Assembly (NCBI GenBank): GCA_028871815.1 | Contig: JAGWMJ010000011.1 | Location: 62,001 to 126,000 of the forward strand | DNA from: Armatimonadota bacterium | GTDB taxonomy: Bacteria > Armatimonadota > Chthonomonadetes > Chthonomonadales > Chthonomonadaceae | Direction of reading: 5' to 3' | Length of the DNA: 64,000 nucleotides | Shown here: in pieces, positions 25,305 to 33,512 of the stretch | Position numbering within the stretch: the first letter of the stretch is position 1 | Layout: every line of letters begins with the position of its first letter | Program-made: the position numbers and the translations under genes | Notes under the pieces: generated by a model | Told to the model about the DNA's origin: nothing | Seen by the model: only the letters and a program-made list of their open reading frames with translations | Databases searched by the model: none

Positions 25305-26026
25305 CGGCGGCGATGGCCCGTCGATACGCGGCTGAGATGGCGGGCACCTTCGGCATCGTTTTTGCGCCGGCGTCGCTTGCCGGCAGCAGTCATCTCGCCG
25401 GCGGTGCACCCGGCTTGCTGGCCGCCGCATGCGCATCGGGCCTGGCGGTTAGCGCCATGATTTACGCGCTTGGCCACATCAGCGCCGCTCACTTCAACCC
25501 GGCTGTTACCCTGGGGTTTGCGGTGGCCGGGCGTTTCCCATGGCGGTACGTGCCCGGCTACTGGGCCGCACAGTTTGCCGGCGCGATCGCGGGCGGGGCT
25601 TTTGCCGTGTGGTTATTTGGAGCCGGAAGCGGCGTGCAGGTCCCCGCAGCCGGGCCGGTCCTGCGCAACGTGGCGCTAGAAGCGGCGATCACGTTTCAGC
25701 TTATGCTGGTGATAATCTCGGTAGCGACAGACCGTCGTGTGAACGGCGCCGTGCCGGGCCTGGCAATCGGCTTCGCGGTGATCGTGGGGGTTCTCATCGG
25801 CGGCCCCGTGACCGGAGGCTCAATGAACCCGGCTCGATCACTTGGGCCGGCGCTGTTTGCCGGCGGCGCTGCAATCGCACATCTGTGGATCTATTTCGCC
25901 GGTCCAGCGGCGGGGGCAGTTCTGGCTGCGCGCACCTATGAACTGCTGCGGGGCGGAGAGCACCACGCACAGGGTGCGCCAAATGACCTGTTTGTGGCGC
26001 TGCAAAGCATTCGGAGCGAAGCTTAG
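25301..26026 (+). CDS. MIP-family channel (AqpS-like aquaglyceroporin)
   Basis: 241 residues with six hydrophobic helices and both NPA boxes, HFNPAVTLGF and SMNPARSLGPAL. It starts at ATG 25301 inside the arsC stop and is the last gene of the ars operon. No Acr3 or ArsB pump is in the operon. In Sinorhizobium an aquaglyceroporin (AqpS) replaces the pump by letting arsenite made by ArsC flow out down its gradient. The same role is inferred here. General glycerol or water transport cannot be excluded, but the tight coupling argues for arsenic. Confidence 0.9.
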   Translation: MTAAMARRYAAEMAGTFGIVFAPASLAGSSHLAGGAPGLLAAACASGLAVSAMIYALGHISAAHFNPAVTLGFAVAGRFPWRYVPGYWAAQFAGAIAGGAFAVWLFGAGSGVQVPAAGPVLRNVALEAAITFQLMLVIISVATDRRVNGAVPGLAIGFAVIVGVLIGGPVTGGSMNPARSLGPALFAGGAAIAHLWIYFAGPAAGAVLAARTYELLRGGEHHAQGAPNDLFVALQSIRSEA

Positions 26027-26204
26027 ACCCGGGCTGCGTTGGCAAGATGCACGTGCCGGACGCCACGTGGCACGCTGCAGTTCGGGTAGAATCGTTCGGG
26101 CGATTCGGGATGGCGCCTTGCGGCGCCGGTGCTGCCCGTTGGCCGTTTGAACACACCACGATGGCGCCCCGCACCCATACTCCAGACGATTCAAGGAGGA
26201 ATCC

Positions 26205-27533
26205 ATGAGAGTTTCAGCTCCGCCGCGCGAGGCGCAGCGCGTCCGTAAACCGCTGCCGGCGATGGCGAGCCGTGAGGGCATGCCACAGGAGAGCAGCAAC
26301 CCGTATCATAACGCCGTTGAGCAGTTGGGCATTGCCGCCGATTATCTGAACCTGGATTCGGGCCTGCACGAAGTGCTCAGGTACCCCGAGCGAGAGTTGA
26401 CCGTGCACTTCCCGGTCAAGATGCAGGATGGTGCGGTGCGCGTATTTACAGGCTTCCGCGTTCAGCATAACCTCTCACGCGGGCCGACAAAGGGTGGCCT
26501 CCGATTTAGCCCAAACACCGATCTGGATGAAGTGCGCGCTCTGGCCATGTGGATGACGTGGAAGTGTGCGATTGTTGATATTCCGTTTGGCGGCGCCAAG
26601 GGTGGTGTTGAGTGCGATCCAAAGCACCTGACCATGCTGGAAATGGAGCGCCTCACACGCCGGTACACGTCGGAAATCAGCATCATCATCGGGCCCGATA
26701 CGGATATCCCGGCGCCTGACATGGGCACCAATGCCCAAACGATGGCGTGGGTAATGGATACCTACTCCATGACGCGCGGGCGGTCGGTGCCCGCGGTGGT
26801 TACTGGAAAGCCCGTCGCCATCGGCGGTTCTGCCGGGCGCAACGATGCTACCGGCCGCGGAATCGTAGTGGTAACGCGTGAGGTCGCCAAGGAGTTTGGC
26901 AAATCGCTCCGCGGCTTGCGCGTGGCCGTGCAGGGATTCGGGAACGTGGGCGGAGTGGCCGCGAATCTTTTCCACGAAATGGGCGCCACGGTTGTGGCCG
27001 TGAGCGACGCGATGGGCGGCCTCTACAACCCGAAGGGTCTGGACGTGCCGGCGCTGCGCGACTGCGCTAACCGCGACGGAACCCTTACGACGCATCCCGG
27101 CGGCGATGTTGTGGATACACAGCAGCTGCTGGAGCTGGACGTGGACGTTCTGGTACCGGCCGCCATCGAGAATCAGATCACTGCGGAAAACGCACCGAGG
27201 ATCAAGGCTCCGATCATCGTGGAGGGAGCAAACGGACCCACAACGCCGGCTGCGGATACTATTCTGCGAGAAAAAGGCGTGTTTCTCGTGCCCGATGTGC
27301 TGGCGAATGCGGGCGGTGTAATCGTGTCGTACTTCGAATGGGTGCAAGATCTGCAGTTCTTCTTCTGGCACGAGGATGAAGTCAACCGGAAGATGGAGGA
27401 TATTCTCGTTCGCGCCTACAACCAGGTGCGTGAGATGGCGCGGTCGCGCAATGTGGATATGCGACTTGCTGCCCACCTGATCGCCGTAAAGCGAGTGGCC
27501 GACGCCATAACGATCCGCGGAATCTATCCATAA
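26205..27533 (+). CDS. gdhA: Glutamate dehydrogenase
   Basis: 442 residues, the normal length for hexameric bacterial enzymes. Substrate and catalytic parts: GPTKGGLRFSP, IPFGGAKGGVECDP, GPDTDIPAPDMGT. Dinucleotide fold VAVQGFGNVGG. Interconverts glutamate with 2-oxoglutarate and ammonia, and cofactor choice is not certain from sequence. Strong ribosome site AAGGAGG 6 bases before ATG 26205. About 180 bases separate it from the ars operon and contain a GGCGCC-TTGC-GGCGCC hairpin. Confidence 0.95.
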   Translation: MRVSAPPREAQRVRKPLPAMASREGMPQESSNPYHNAVEQLGIAADYLNLDSGLHEVLRYPERELTVHFPVKMQDGAVRVFTGFRVQHNLSRGPTKGGLRFSPNTDLDEVRALAMWMTWKCAIVDIPFGGAKGGVECDPKHLTMLEMERLTRRYTSEISIIIGPDTDIPAPDMGTNAQTMAWVMDTYSMTRGRSVPAVVTGKPVAIGGSAGRNDATGRGIVVVTREVAKEFGKSLRGLRVAVQGFGNVGGVAANLFHEMGATVVAVSDAMGGLYNPKGLDVPALRDCANRDGTLTTHPGGDVVDTQQLLELDVDVLVPAAIENQITAENAPRIKAPIIVEGANGPTTPAADTILREKGVFLVPDVLANAGGVIVSYFEWVQDLQFFFWHEDEVNRKMEDILVRAYNQVREMARSRNVDMRLAAHLIAVKRVADAITIRGIYP

Positions 27534-27595
27534 CCGCGGGGCAAGCGCAAACATCATCATCGCGTCGGCGTCGTTTCGAATGAGGAGGTGAGGAG

Positions 27596-27988
27596 ATGAG
27601 CGGATTACCGGCGCGCGCCGAAGCTATAACGCTGTTTGTAGCAGATCGGCATCGGTCAAAAGCGTTCTACCACGCCGTCTTCGCGATTGAGCCCATCTTC
27701 GAGGATCAGAACTCCGTCGCGTTCAGGTTCGAGAGCCTGATCGTGAACCTGCTGGAGGTGCGAGAGGCGCCAACGCTGATCGGACCGGCAAAAGTTGGTT
27801 CACCGGAGTCCGGCGCGCGCTTCCAGCTGACGATAGGCGTAACCGACATCGATGCCGCTTGCGCCACACTTGCGGAGAATGGCGTCTCGCTGATCAATGG
27901 GCCAATGGATCGGCCGTGGGGCATGCGAACGGCCTGCTTCATGGACCCGGATGGGCACATCTGGGAGGTAGGCGCCGAGTTGCGCTGA
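27596..27988 (+). CDS. VOC/glyoxalase-family protein
   Basis: 130 residues forming one vicinal-oxygen-chelate unit: ITLFVADRHRSKAFYHAVF at the start, IVNLLEV in the first module, and RTACFMDPDGHIWEVGAEL at the end. Metal-binding positions are only partly clear. Such proteins include glyoxalases, dioxygenases and resistance proteins, and a specific substrate cannot be given. Ribosome site AGGAGG with a second AGGAG just before ATG 27596. Follows glutamate dehydrogenase by 62 bases and may share its transcript. Confidence 0.88.
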   Translation: MSGLPARAEAITLFVADRHRSKAFYHAVFAIEPIFEDQNSVAFRFESLIVNLLEVREAPTLIGPAKVGSPESGARFQLTIGVTDIDAACATLAENGVSLINGPMDRPWGMRTACFMDPDGHIWEVGAELR

Positions 27989-28030
27989 GGCTTAAATGGC
28001 CGGACCGGCGGGCGTGCCGCCGGCGACGGG

Positions 28031-30007
28031 CTACGCCTCCTCGCCGGCGTGAAGTTCCTGCAGGGATGCGACCACAGCAGGATCGGCCAACGTGGTCGTG
28101 TCTCCCAGTATCCGGCCCTCGGCAATATCTCGCAGCAGGCGCCGCATAATCTTGCCGGATCGTGTTTTTGGCAGGTCCGCGGTGAGGATCACCTCGTCCG
28201 GCCGGCAGATCGCTCCAAGACGGTGGGCAACAAACTCCTTCAGTTCGTTTGACAGCGCGTCGCGCAGCTCCGCGGTTGTCATATCGGCAAGGCGGCTTTC
28301 GCGAATGATGACGAACGCCACCGGCGCCTGACCTTTCACATCGTGCGTACGGCCGATCACCGCGGCCTCGGCAACTGCCGGGTGCTCCACCAGCACGCTC
28401 TCCATCTCCATGGTGCTGATGTTGTGGCCGGCAACCAGCATAATGTCATCGATGCGCCCTAGCAGCCAGAAGTTGCCGGCGTCATCGCGCAGCGCACCGT
28501 CGCCCGGAAAGTAGAGGCCCGGAAAGCGGCTCCAATAGACCTGCTGGTATCGATCATCATCGCCCCATATCGTGCGCAGCATCGAAGGCCAGGGATTTCG
28601 AATAACCAGAATGCCTTTCCTGCCGGGCGGGACCGGCGTACCGGCCTCATCCACCACATCCGCGATGATGCCTGGAAAGGGACGGCTGGCAGAACCGGGG
28701 CGCGTTGTTGTCAGCCCCGGTAGCGGTGTGATCATGATGGCGCCGGTTTCGGTTTGCCACCAGGTGTCCACAATAGGACAGCGGCCGTGGCCAATGTGCC
28801 GGTTGTACCAGAGCCAGGCTTCGGGGTTAATCGGCTCGCCCACACTGCCAATAAGCCGCAGCGATGACAGGTCATGCCCGGCGGGATGTTCATCTCCCCA
28901 CTTCATACAGGCACGAATCAGCGTGGGCGCCGTGTACAGGATCGTGATTCTGTGGCGCTCAATCATCTCCCAGAAACGGTCGCGCGCCACGGCGCCGCTG
29001 CTGCCCCAATCTGGCGAGCCTTCATACATAAACACCGTGGCGCCATTGGCAAGCGGCCCATAAACCACATAAGAGTGGCCGGTCACCCATCCTACATCTG
29101 CTGTACACCAGTAGAGGTCGTCATCCTTGAGGTCAAATACCAGCTTGCTGGTAGCCGTCACGCCGGTAAGGTAGCCGCCCGTGGTGTGGAGGATTCCCTT
29201 CGGCTTGCCTGTGCTGCCCGAGGTGTAGAGAACAAAGAGCGGGTCTTCCGATTCCATCGGCTCGGCATCGCAGACGTCTCGGGCGCTCTCCATGAGTGTG
29301 TGCCACCAGACGTCGCGACCGGACTGCATCTCCACGTCGGTACCCGAACGCTTCAGCACAACCACATGCTTCACATCGGGACAGTCCGCAAGCGCCTCAT
29401 CCACGGTCTGCTTGAGCGGCACCACCTTGCCGCGGCGCCAGTAGCCGTCGGCAGTTACCACTACCTTTGCCGCGCAGTCTTGCGTCCGTTCCTTGAGGCT
29501 GTCTGCCGAAAATCCTCCAAATACCACCGAATGTGGTGCGCCGATATGCGCGCACGCCAACATGGCTACAGCTGCTTCAGGCACCATGGGCATGTAAAGC
29601 ATGACGCGGTCGCCCCGCTGCACGCCAAGGTCCTTGAGGACCGACGCGAAGCGCACTACCTGCTGCGATAGCTCCTCATACGTGAGCGTGCGCGTGTCGC
29701 CGGGTTCACCCTCCCACACAATAGCGCGGCGGTGCCGGCGGTGAGTGGCCAGGTGCCTGTGCACGCAATTTGTTGCAGCGTTCAGCCGGCCACCAACAAA
29801 CCACTTTGCATGCGGCGGAGTCCACTGCAGTACCTCGGTCCACGGCTGATCCCACTGCAGCTTTAGCGCCCACTCGGCCCACCAGGCCTCCGGATTCTGC
29901 TCCGCCCGAGCGTAGATGGCCGGATCGCCGGCGTTCGCCGCCGAGGCGAACTGCGGTGACGGGGCAAACGACTCACCTAACTGCCAGGCGGCTTCCTCAT
30001 TCGACAT
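28031..30007 (-). CDS. acsA: Acetyl-CoA synthetase (AMP-forming)
   Basis: 658 residues, family length. N-terminal ACAS domain, ATP site [11 protein letters not shown], the WWQTETG motif with the Trp that restricts the pocket to acetate, core motif GRIDD and catalytic [10 protein letters not shown], whose Lys is the known acetylation switch. Makes acetyl-CoA from acetate, CoA and ATP in the cytoplasm. Start ATG 30007 has AAGGA 7 bases upstream. ATG 30040 would add 11 unlike residues. Convergent with the VOC gene, 42 bases apart. Confidence 0.95.
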   Translation of the reverse strand: MSNEEAAWQLGESFAPSPQFASAANAGDPAIYARAEQNPEAWWAEWALKLQWDQPWTEVLQWTPPHAKWFVGGRLNAATNCVHRHLATHRRHRRAIVWEGEPGDTRTLTYEELSQQVVRFASVLKDLGVQRGDRVMLYMPMVPEAAVAMLACAHIGAPHSVVFGGFSADSLKERTQDCAAKVVVTADGYWRRGKVVPLKQTVDEALADCPDVKHVVVLKRSGTDVEMQSGRDVWWHTLMESARDVCDAEPMESEDPLFVLYTSGSTGKPKGILHTTGGYLTGVTATSKLVFDLKDDDLYWCTADVGWVTGHSYVVYGPLANGATVFMYEGSPDWGSSGAVARDRFWEMIERHRITILYTAPTLIRACMKWGDEHPAGHDLSSLRLIGSVGEPINPEAWLWYNRHIGHGRCPIVDTWWQTETGAIMITPLPGLTTTRPGSASRPFPGIIADVVDEAGTPVPPGRKGILVIRNPWPSMLRTIWGDDDRYQQVYWSRFPGLYFPGDGALRDDAGNFWLLGRIDDIMLVAGHNISTMEMESVLVEHPAVAEAAVIGRTHDVKGQAPVAFVIIRESRLADMTTAELRDALSNELKEFVAHRLGAICRPDEVILTADLPKTRSGKIMRRLLRDIAEGRILGDTTTLADPAVVASLQELHAGEEA

Positions 30008-30167
30008 CGATGGGTCCTTCTGTTCACGGCGTTTCGACACGGTATGGTTCCGTGCGTTTCACCGGAAATAGGCTCAACTCCTGCCGTGCTCCCACACGGC
30101 AGCCACCTGGTCGAGTGATACGCTGCGGCGTCCGGCAGCTCGTGACCTCCAGAGGCGCCTGAAACGA

Positions 30168-30205
30168 GAGTGCCCGGGCCAACGACATCGCTGGCCCGGG
30201 CACTC
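30168..30205 (-). terminator. Long perfect hairpin after cytochrome-porin gene
   Basis: Inverted repeat GAGTGCCCGGGCCA / TGGCCCGGGCACTC, 14 perfect pairs with a 10-base loop, 33 bases beyond the stop of the minus-strand cytochrome-porin gene. The minus-strand continuation has only a short T tract (CGTTTCAGG). Confidence 0.75.
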
Positions 30206-30237
30206 GACCGGGACTGCTGCCAGTTGCCTGTTCGTGC

Positions 30238-31428
30238 CTAGAAGGTGAACATCAACGTGCCAATCAGGGACTCGTCACCGGGGCCGTGTTGGCGACGGTA
30301 CTCCGCTCCCAGCTGGAGCGTCTGATTGAAGCGATGCTGCACTCCAAACGTGAGGGCTTCGGTGACCGGGGTACCGGCCACGTCGGCGGATTTCACCGAG
30401 TCGTAGCGCGCAACCAGAGCGGTTGCATTGTGGAAGTAGACGTCACCTTCCAGAAGGCCGCCGTAACTGTTTACGTTGGTACCGGCGGCATCCACGGTAT
30501 CCTGGCCCCACAGCAGGCCGCCGTTTAGTTCAACATGCAGCGCCGGGATGCCAAATCGCCCCGGCTTCGTCATTCTGCTGTATGTTCCAAACAGCCCCGC
30601 CCGGCCGAAGTGGTTTGTAAAGCCGACCGACGGCAGGGGGCGCGAACCGTGGTAGTAGAACGCCCCGATGGCGCTGCCCTGGTTGCCGATGAGGTAGTCG
30701 GATTGCAACGCGAAGTCGTTGTAGCCGCCATGCTCTATCCCCGTAGCGCCATCGCCCGACTCGTCCACGCCTTGAAGCCACGAGATGCGCGCATCAAACG
30801 GCGCGCTGGTGTAGCCGACCTCCACGCCACGCTCCAGCCCGGCGATGCCGAAGTTGCCCACGGTGTTCGCCGTGAGCGGGCCACTGGCTCCGAACAGGCT
30901 GGCGTCGGTGGTCGTCACTCCGCGATCGCCAAGCAGTTGGTAGCCGTCCAGAACCGGCATCTGCCCGACGCGTACGGACCAGAAGCTGCCACGCGCAGCC
31001 GTGTTGTACTGAACCCAGGTCTCATCGAATCCTGACGAACTCGCCGTGGATGTGCCGAAGATGTAGTGAACATGCACGGTGACGTGATTGCCCAGCGGCG
31101 CGAACATCGCCGAATCGATCTGCGGGATCGAGATGTCGCTGCTTCCACTGCCCTTGACGTGCTGGGCAGTGAGCGTGGAGACGAAGCTGACGTAGTTGGC
31201 CGTGTTGGTGGGTTTGGGTATTGGCTGCGGCAGTCGGAACCCAGCTCGAAAGAACGCATAGCCAAACGGTGTCAGCCTTGGCGCCATATCGTGACATCTG
31301 GCGCACGGCAAGTGGTAGGTGCGCGCGAACATGGGGTATGCCGCGGCGGAGCCTCCACCGACTGCAGAGAGAATCAGGGCCGTGGCGAAAGCGACAACCC
31401 CGGGGGCGCGATTGCGATTTGCAGACAT
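30238..31428 (-). CDS. Outer-membrane porin-like protein with N-terminal c-type heme motif
   Basis: 396 residues. Signal peptide to about 30 (ATALILSAVGGGSAAA), then TYHLPCARCHDMAPRLTPFG, a single CXXCH heme site, followed by about 330 residues of alternating beta-strands with aromatic girdles, ending TLMFTF, the terminal-Phe signature of outer-membrane barrels. The best reading is a cytochrome-barrel fusion able to hold a heme at the mouth of a barrel. It may pass electrons or act as a porin; neither is proven. Downstream of an exported Cys-rich protein on the same strand. Confidence 0.8.
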   Translation of the reverse strand: MSANRNRAPGVVAFATALILSAVGGGSAAAYPMFARTYHLPCARCHDMAPRLTPFGYAFFRAGFRLPQPIPKPTNTANYVSFVSTLTAQHVKGSGSSDISIPQIDSAMFAPLGNHVTVHVHYIFGTSTASSSGFDETWVQYNTAARGSFWSVRVGQMPVLDGYQLLGDRGVTTTDASLFGASGPLTANTVGNFGIAGLERGVEVGYTSAPFDARISWLQGVDESGDGATGIEHGGYNDFALQSDYLIGNQGSAIGAFYYHGSRPLPSVGFTNHFGRAGLFGTYSRMTKPGRFGIPALHVELNGGLLWGQDTVDAAGTNVNSYGGLLEGDVYFHNATALVARYDSVKSADVAGTPVTEALTFGVQHRFNQTLQLGAEYRRQHGPGDESLIGTLMFTF

Positions 31429-31469
31429 GCCAGTGACTCCTTACTAAGCGATCGTTAGATAGCCGGCGC

Positions 31470-32186
31470 CTATTTCGTTGGGTTAGCGGCTGGCGCAGCC
31501 GTGGTCGCTCCCGTGGCAACTGCCGTGATCGGCAATGACGTCAGAGACCCGCCAAGTGCGGCAATGGCCTTGGCAACGGCCTTTTCCGGACCGACATCCC
31601 AGTGCTTCTTGGTGTGCAGCAACAGCTGCGTGTTCCCTGCCACGAGCTCCGCGGATGTGATGCCGATGGACTTCATGGCCGCCAGCAGGTCAGCCGGAGA
31701 CTTACCGGAAAGGCCGGATACAGGCAGCAGCGCTACAGACCGGTCAATAATCAGCTTTTGAGCGACGCCCGGCGACGCGGTGGGATCCGCTGCTGTGAGC
31801 CGTAAGACCGTGCCAAACGGAAGCGACTGCAGTGCGTCAAGGAACGTGTTGTGCTTGATGCTGCCCCACGCTACACACACGGCATTTGGCTGGCCACAGC
31901 CGCACATTTTGCAGGTGCTGCCCGACTGACCGGGTTTGAACAGCTGCAACCCCAGACAGTCCTGGCAGATGCCCCCGACTGTGCTGGAATCGGCAACGCT
32001 GACCGTGACGGGCGCCGTTTTGCCCATCGGCAACAGCGAGATGGAGCCAAGGCTGGTCGGCTGCGCCGCCAGAGTTGTGACCGTACCGGGAATCGGCGTG
32101 TCTTGTGCCCCGGCAACCGGGCCGGCGACTGCGAGCACCGCAGCCGTCGCGAGGATGATCAATTGCCGTCTTGACGTGGTTCTCAT
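31470..32186 (-). CDS. Exported Cys-rich protein of unknown function
   Basis: 238 residues. Signal peptide MRTTSRRQLIILATAAVLAVAGPVAG. The mature N-terminal half has a cysteine cluster, GICQDCLG then STCKMCGCGQPNAVC, which could bind a metal or heme-free iron-sulfur centre. The C-terminal half has AAMKSIGITSAELV and WDVGPEKAVAKAIAALGG, a helical pattern without known match. Lies 41 bases before the cytochrome-porin gene on the same strand, so they probably form one transcript. I do not recognise the family. Confidence 0.75.
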   Translation of the reverse strand: MRTTSRRQLIILATAAVLAVAGPVAGAQDTPIPGTVTTLAAQPTSLGSISLLPMGKTAPVTVSVADSSTVGGICQDCLGLQLFKPGQSGSTCKMCGCGQPNAVCVAWGSIKHNTFLDALQSLPFGTVLRLTAADPTASPGVAQKLIIDRSVALLPVSGLSGKSPADLLAAMKSIGITSAELVAGNTQLLLHTKKHWDVGPEKAVAKAIAALGGSLTSLPITAVATGATTAAPAANPTK

Positions 32187-32494
32187 TTTCGTTTCCTTTA
32201 CTATCCCGCTTACCGACTGGGTCCTTTGCAGACCGCCTTCGGACCTGTCGTTCGCGTTCGTTCCAACAGGATAACCGGATATTGTTATCTATTTCTCAAT
32301 CTATTACATTATACAGTCTATTTTATGCGGTCGTTCCCTTGTTTCCTCGTGCATCACGCCCGAAAACCGCCAGGAAACAGGCTTCACGAGGAGCTGTTTA
32401 CCCGGATTGTGCTTTAATTCACAGAATCGCGGCACAGTATTTATCCTCACTACCCGTTCGGAGAATCGAACTCAGGTTCGAGCGGCAAATCGCA
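32187..32494. other. AT-rich upstream region
   Basis: Gene-free region between the Cys-rich protein and the scdA terminator. The part at 32260-32345 is strikingly AT-rich (TATTTCTCAATCTATTACAT, ATACAGTCTATTTTAT) compared with the GC-rich surroundings and probably holds the minus-strand promoter of the 32186-30238 pair. No gene is seen. Confidence 0.5.
32270..32289. promoter_or_regulatory. Palindrome GATAAC-N8-GTTATC, possible operator
   Basis: Perfect 6-base arms, 84 bases before the start of the exported Cys-rich gene. A related pattern, GATAA-N10-TTATC, sits before scdA at 33351-33370, so the two transcripts may share a regulator. The regulator is unknown. Confidence 0.45.
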
Positions 32495-32528
32495 CAAAAA
32501 TGCCCGGCGCCGGGAAGTGGCGCCGGGC
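32495..32528 (-). terminator. Intrinsic terminator of scdA
   Basis: GCCCGGCGCC / GGCGCCGGGC, 10 perfect pairs with a 7-base loop. On the minus strand it is followed by ATTTTTGTG, a proper T-run. It lies 24 bases after the stop of the iron-sulfur repair gene. Confidence 0.8.
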
Positions 32529-32551
32529 GTTTCGCTTAGAACCGCGGTGCG

Positions 32552-33295
32552 TTATGACCGAAAAGCGGCTCCAACCGGTTCAGCCAGCTTCGATTCGAGC
32601 TCCAAGGCTCGCGGAAACAGCAGGTTGTTCTCTTCGCTGATGTGCAGATGCAGATCTACTTCCAGCGCCAGCAGCAGCATAAGCATGTGATCCCAAACAG
32701 CGCTGGAGGTGTGTGGCGACGCGAACCCATCCGTCAGCTCGCTCAGCCGGTCCAGAGCGATGTTGACGCGGAGGTGGTCGTCCTCCATGATCCGGACCGG
32801 CTGTGCGATGGATCGGCCGTGCAGCCGAGGCGTACCGAACTCCGACTCCAGTCGGCGGCAATACGGAAACAGTACATGCTCCTCCTTCGCCATGTGCGTT
32901 TCCAGCTCGACATGCAAGTCGGAAAAAACCTTCCGGATTTCGGCAAGTTCGGGGCGCTGGCGGCCGTGCTCCTGATCCACTTTGTCGATTACCGCTGCGA
33001 GGTCCGGGAGCGCGTGAACCAGGTAGGCGTGATGAACGCTTACGATGTGGTCGACCAGCTCGTTGATACTGGCCCTGTTCCAATCGGTGTCGTCCGGCGC
33101 CGGCGTTCGCGCATCGCTTGCCGCAAGCTCGCCGATCATCTCGAACAGGTCGATGCCTGCGCGATGGCACGCTTCGTCCAGGGGAAGCCCTCCCTGGCAG
33201 CAGTAGTCCAGGCCAAATCGCTCGAACACCATGGCTCGGCTTTGCCGTTCCGCGACCAGTTTGGCCACAGAGATAGTTGGTTCGATGACGCTCAT
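32552..33295 (-). CDS. scdA: Iron-sulfur cluster repair di-iron protein ScdA/YtfE
   Basis: 247 residues. N-terminal DUF542 (about 5-60) with the paired Cys DYCCQGG, then a hemerythrin-like four-helix domain. Di-iron ligands are in HIVSVHHAYL, ELETHMAKEEHVLFP, EDDHLRVNI and HLHISEENNLLFP. It repairs Fe-S clusters damaged by nitric oxide or oxidants in the cytoplasm. Ribosome site GAGGTGAGC precedes ATG 33295. Its place beside a heme-porin protein suggests a response to nitrosative or redox stress. Confidence 0.94.
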   Translation of the reverse strand: MSVIEPTISVAKLVAERQSRAMVFERFGLDYCCQGGLPLDEACHRAGIDLFEMIGELAASDARTPAPDDTDWNRASINELVDHIVSVHHAYLVHALPDLAAVIDKVDQEHGRQRPELAEIRKVFSDLHVELETHMAKEEHVLFPYCRRLESEFGTPRLHGRSIAQPVRIMEDDHLRVNIALDRLSELTDGFASPHTSSAVWDHMLMLLLALEVDLHLHISEENNLLFPRALELESKLAEPVGAAFRS

Positions 33296-33340
33296 GGGAT
33301 GCTCACCTCGCAGAGTGCGCGGCTGCGCGCGCTCGCCGCC

Positions 33341-33371
33341 GGATAATACCGATAACTGGATCGTCTTATCC
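33341..33371. promoter_or_regulatory. Inverted GGATAA/TTATCC and GATAA/TTATC upstream of scdA
   Basis: GGATAA at 33341-33346 faces TTATCC at 33366-33371, and inside it GATAA 33351-33355 faces TTATC 33366-33370 with a 10-base spacer. It lies about 50-75 bases before the scdA start, where an operator would be expected. Similar to the palindrome at 32270-32289. Confidence 0.4.
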
Positions 33372-33466
33372 TTTCACCGAAGTATGGCCAATCACCAACC
33401 ACATGTCAAGCTAAAATCTGCGGTCGGCGCCGAAAAGGCGAAACCTCTGCCGATCTAAAGTGTCTC

Positions 33467-33497
33467 TTAATGTGAATTAATCATTTACGTACATTAA
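33467..33497 (+). promoter_or_regulatory. Palindromes upstream of RND operon, possible MarR operator
   Basis: TTAATGTGAATTAA (TTAAT-GTGA-ATTAA) at 33467-33480 lies inside a wider inverted repeat TTAATGT...ACATTAA ending at 33497, only 16 bases before the adaptor gene's ATG. MarR proteins bind AT-rich short palindromes like this, and a marR gene is in the same operon. Confidence 0.55.
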
Positions 33498-33512
33498 GCA
33501 TAGGATTGATGG

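Noticed and set aside
26041-26204. Riboswitch before glutamate dehydrogenase
   Set aside because: Hairpins such as GGCGCC-TTGC-GGCGCC are present, but no conserved riboswitch core (glutamine, glycine or others) was recognised.
32440-32500. tRNA-like T-arm (GAGTTCGATTCTC on the minus strand)
   Set aside because: Only about 25 bases separate it from the scdA terminator on its 5' side, which leaves no room for the D and anticodon arms. Could be chance or a tRNA fragment.
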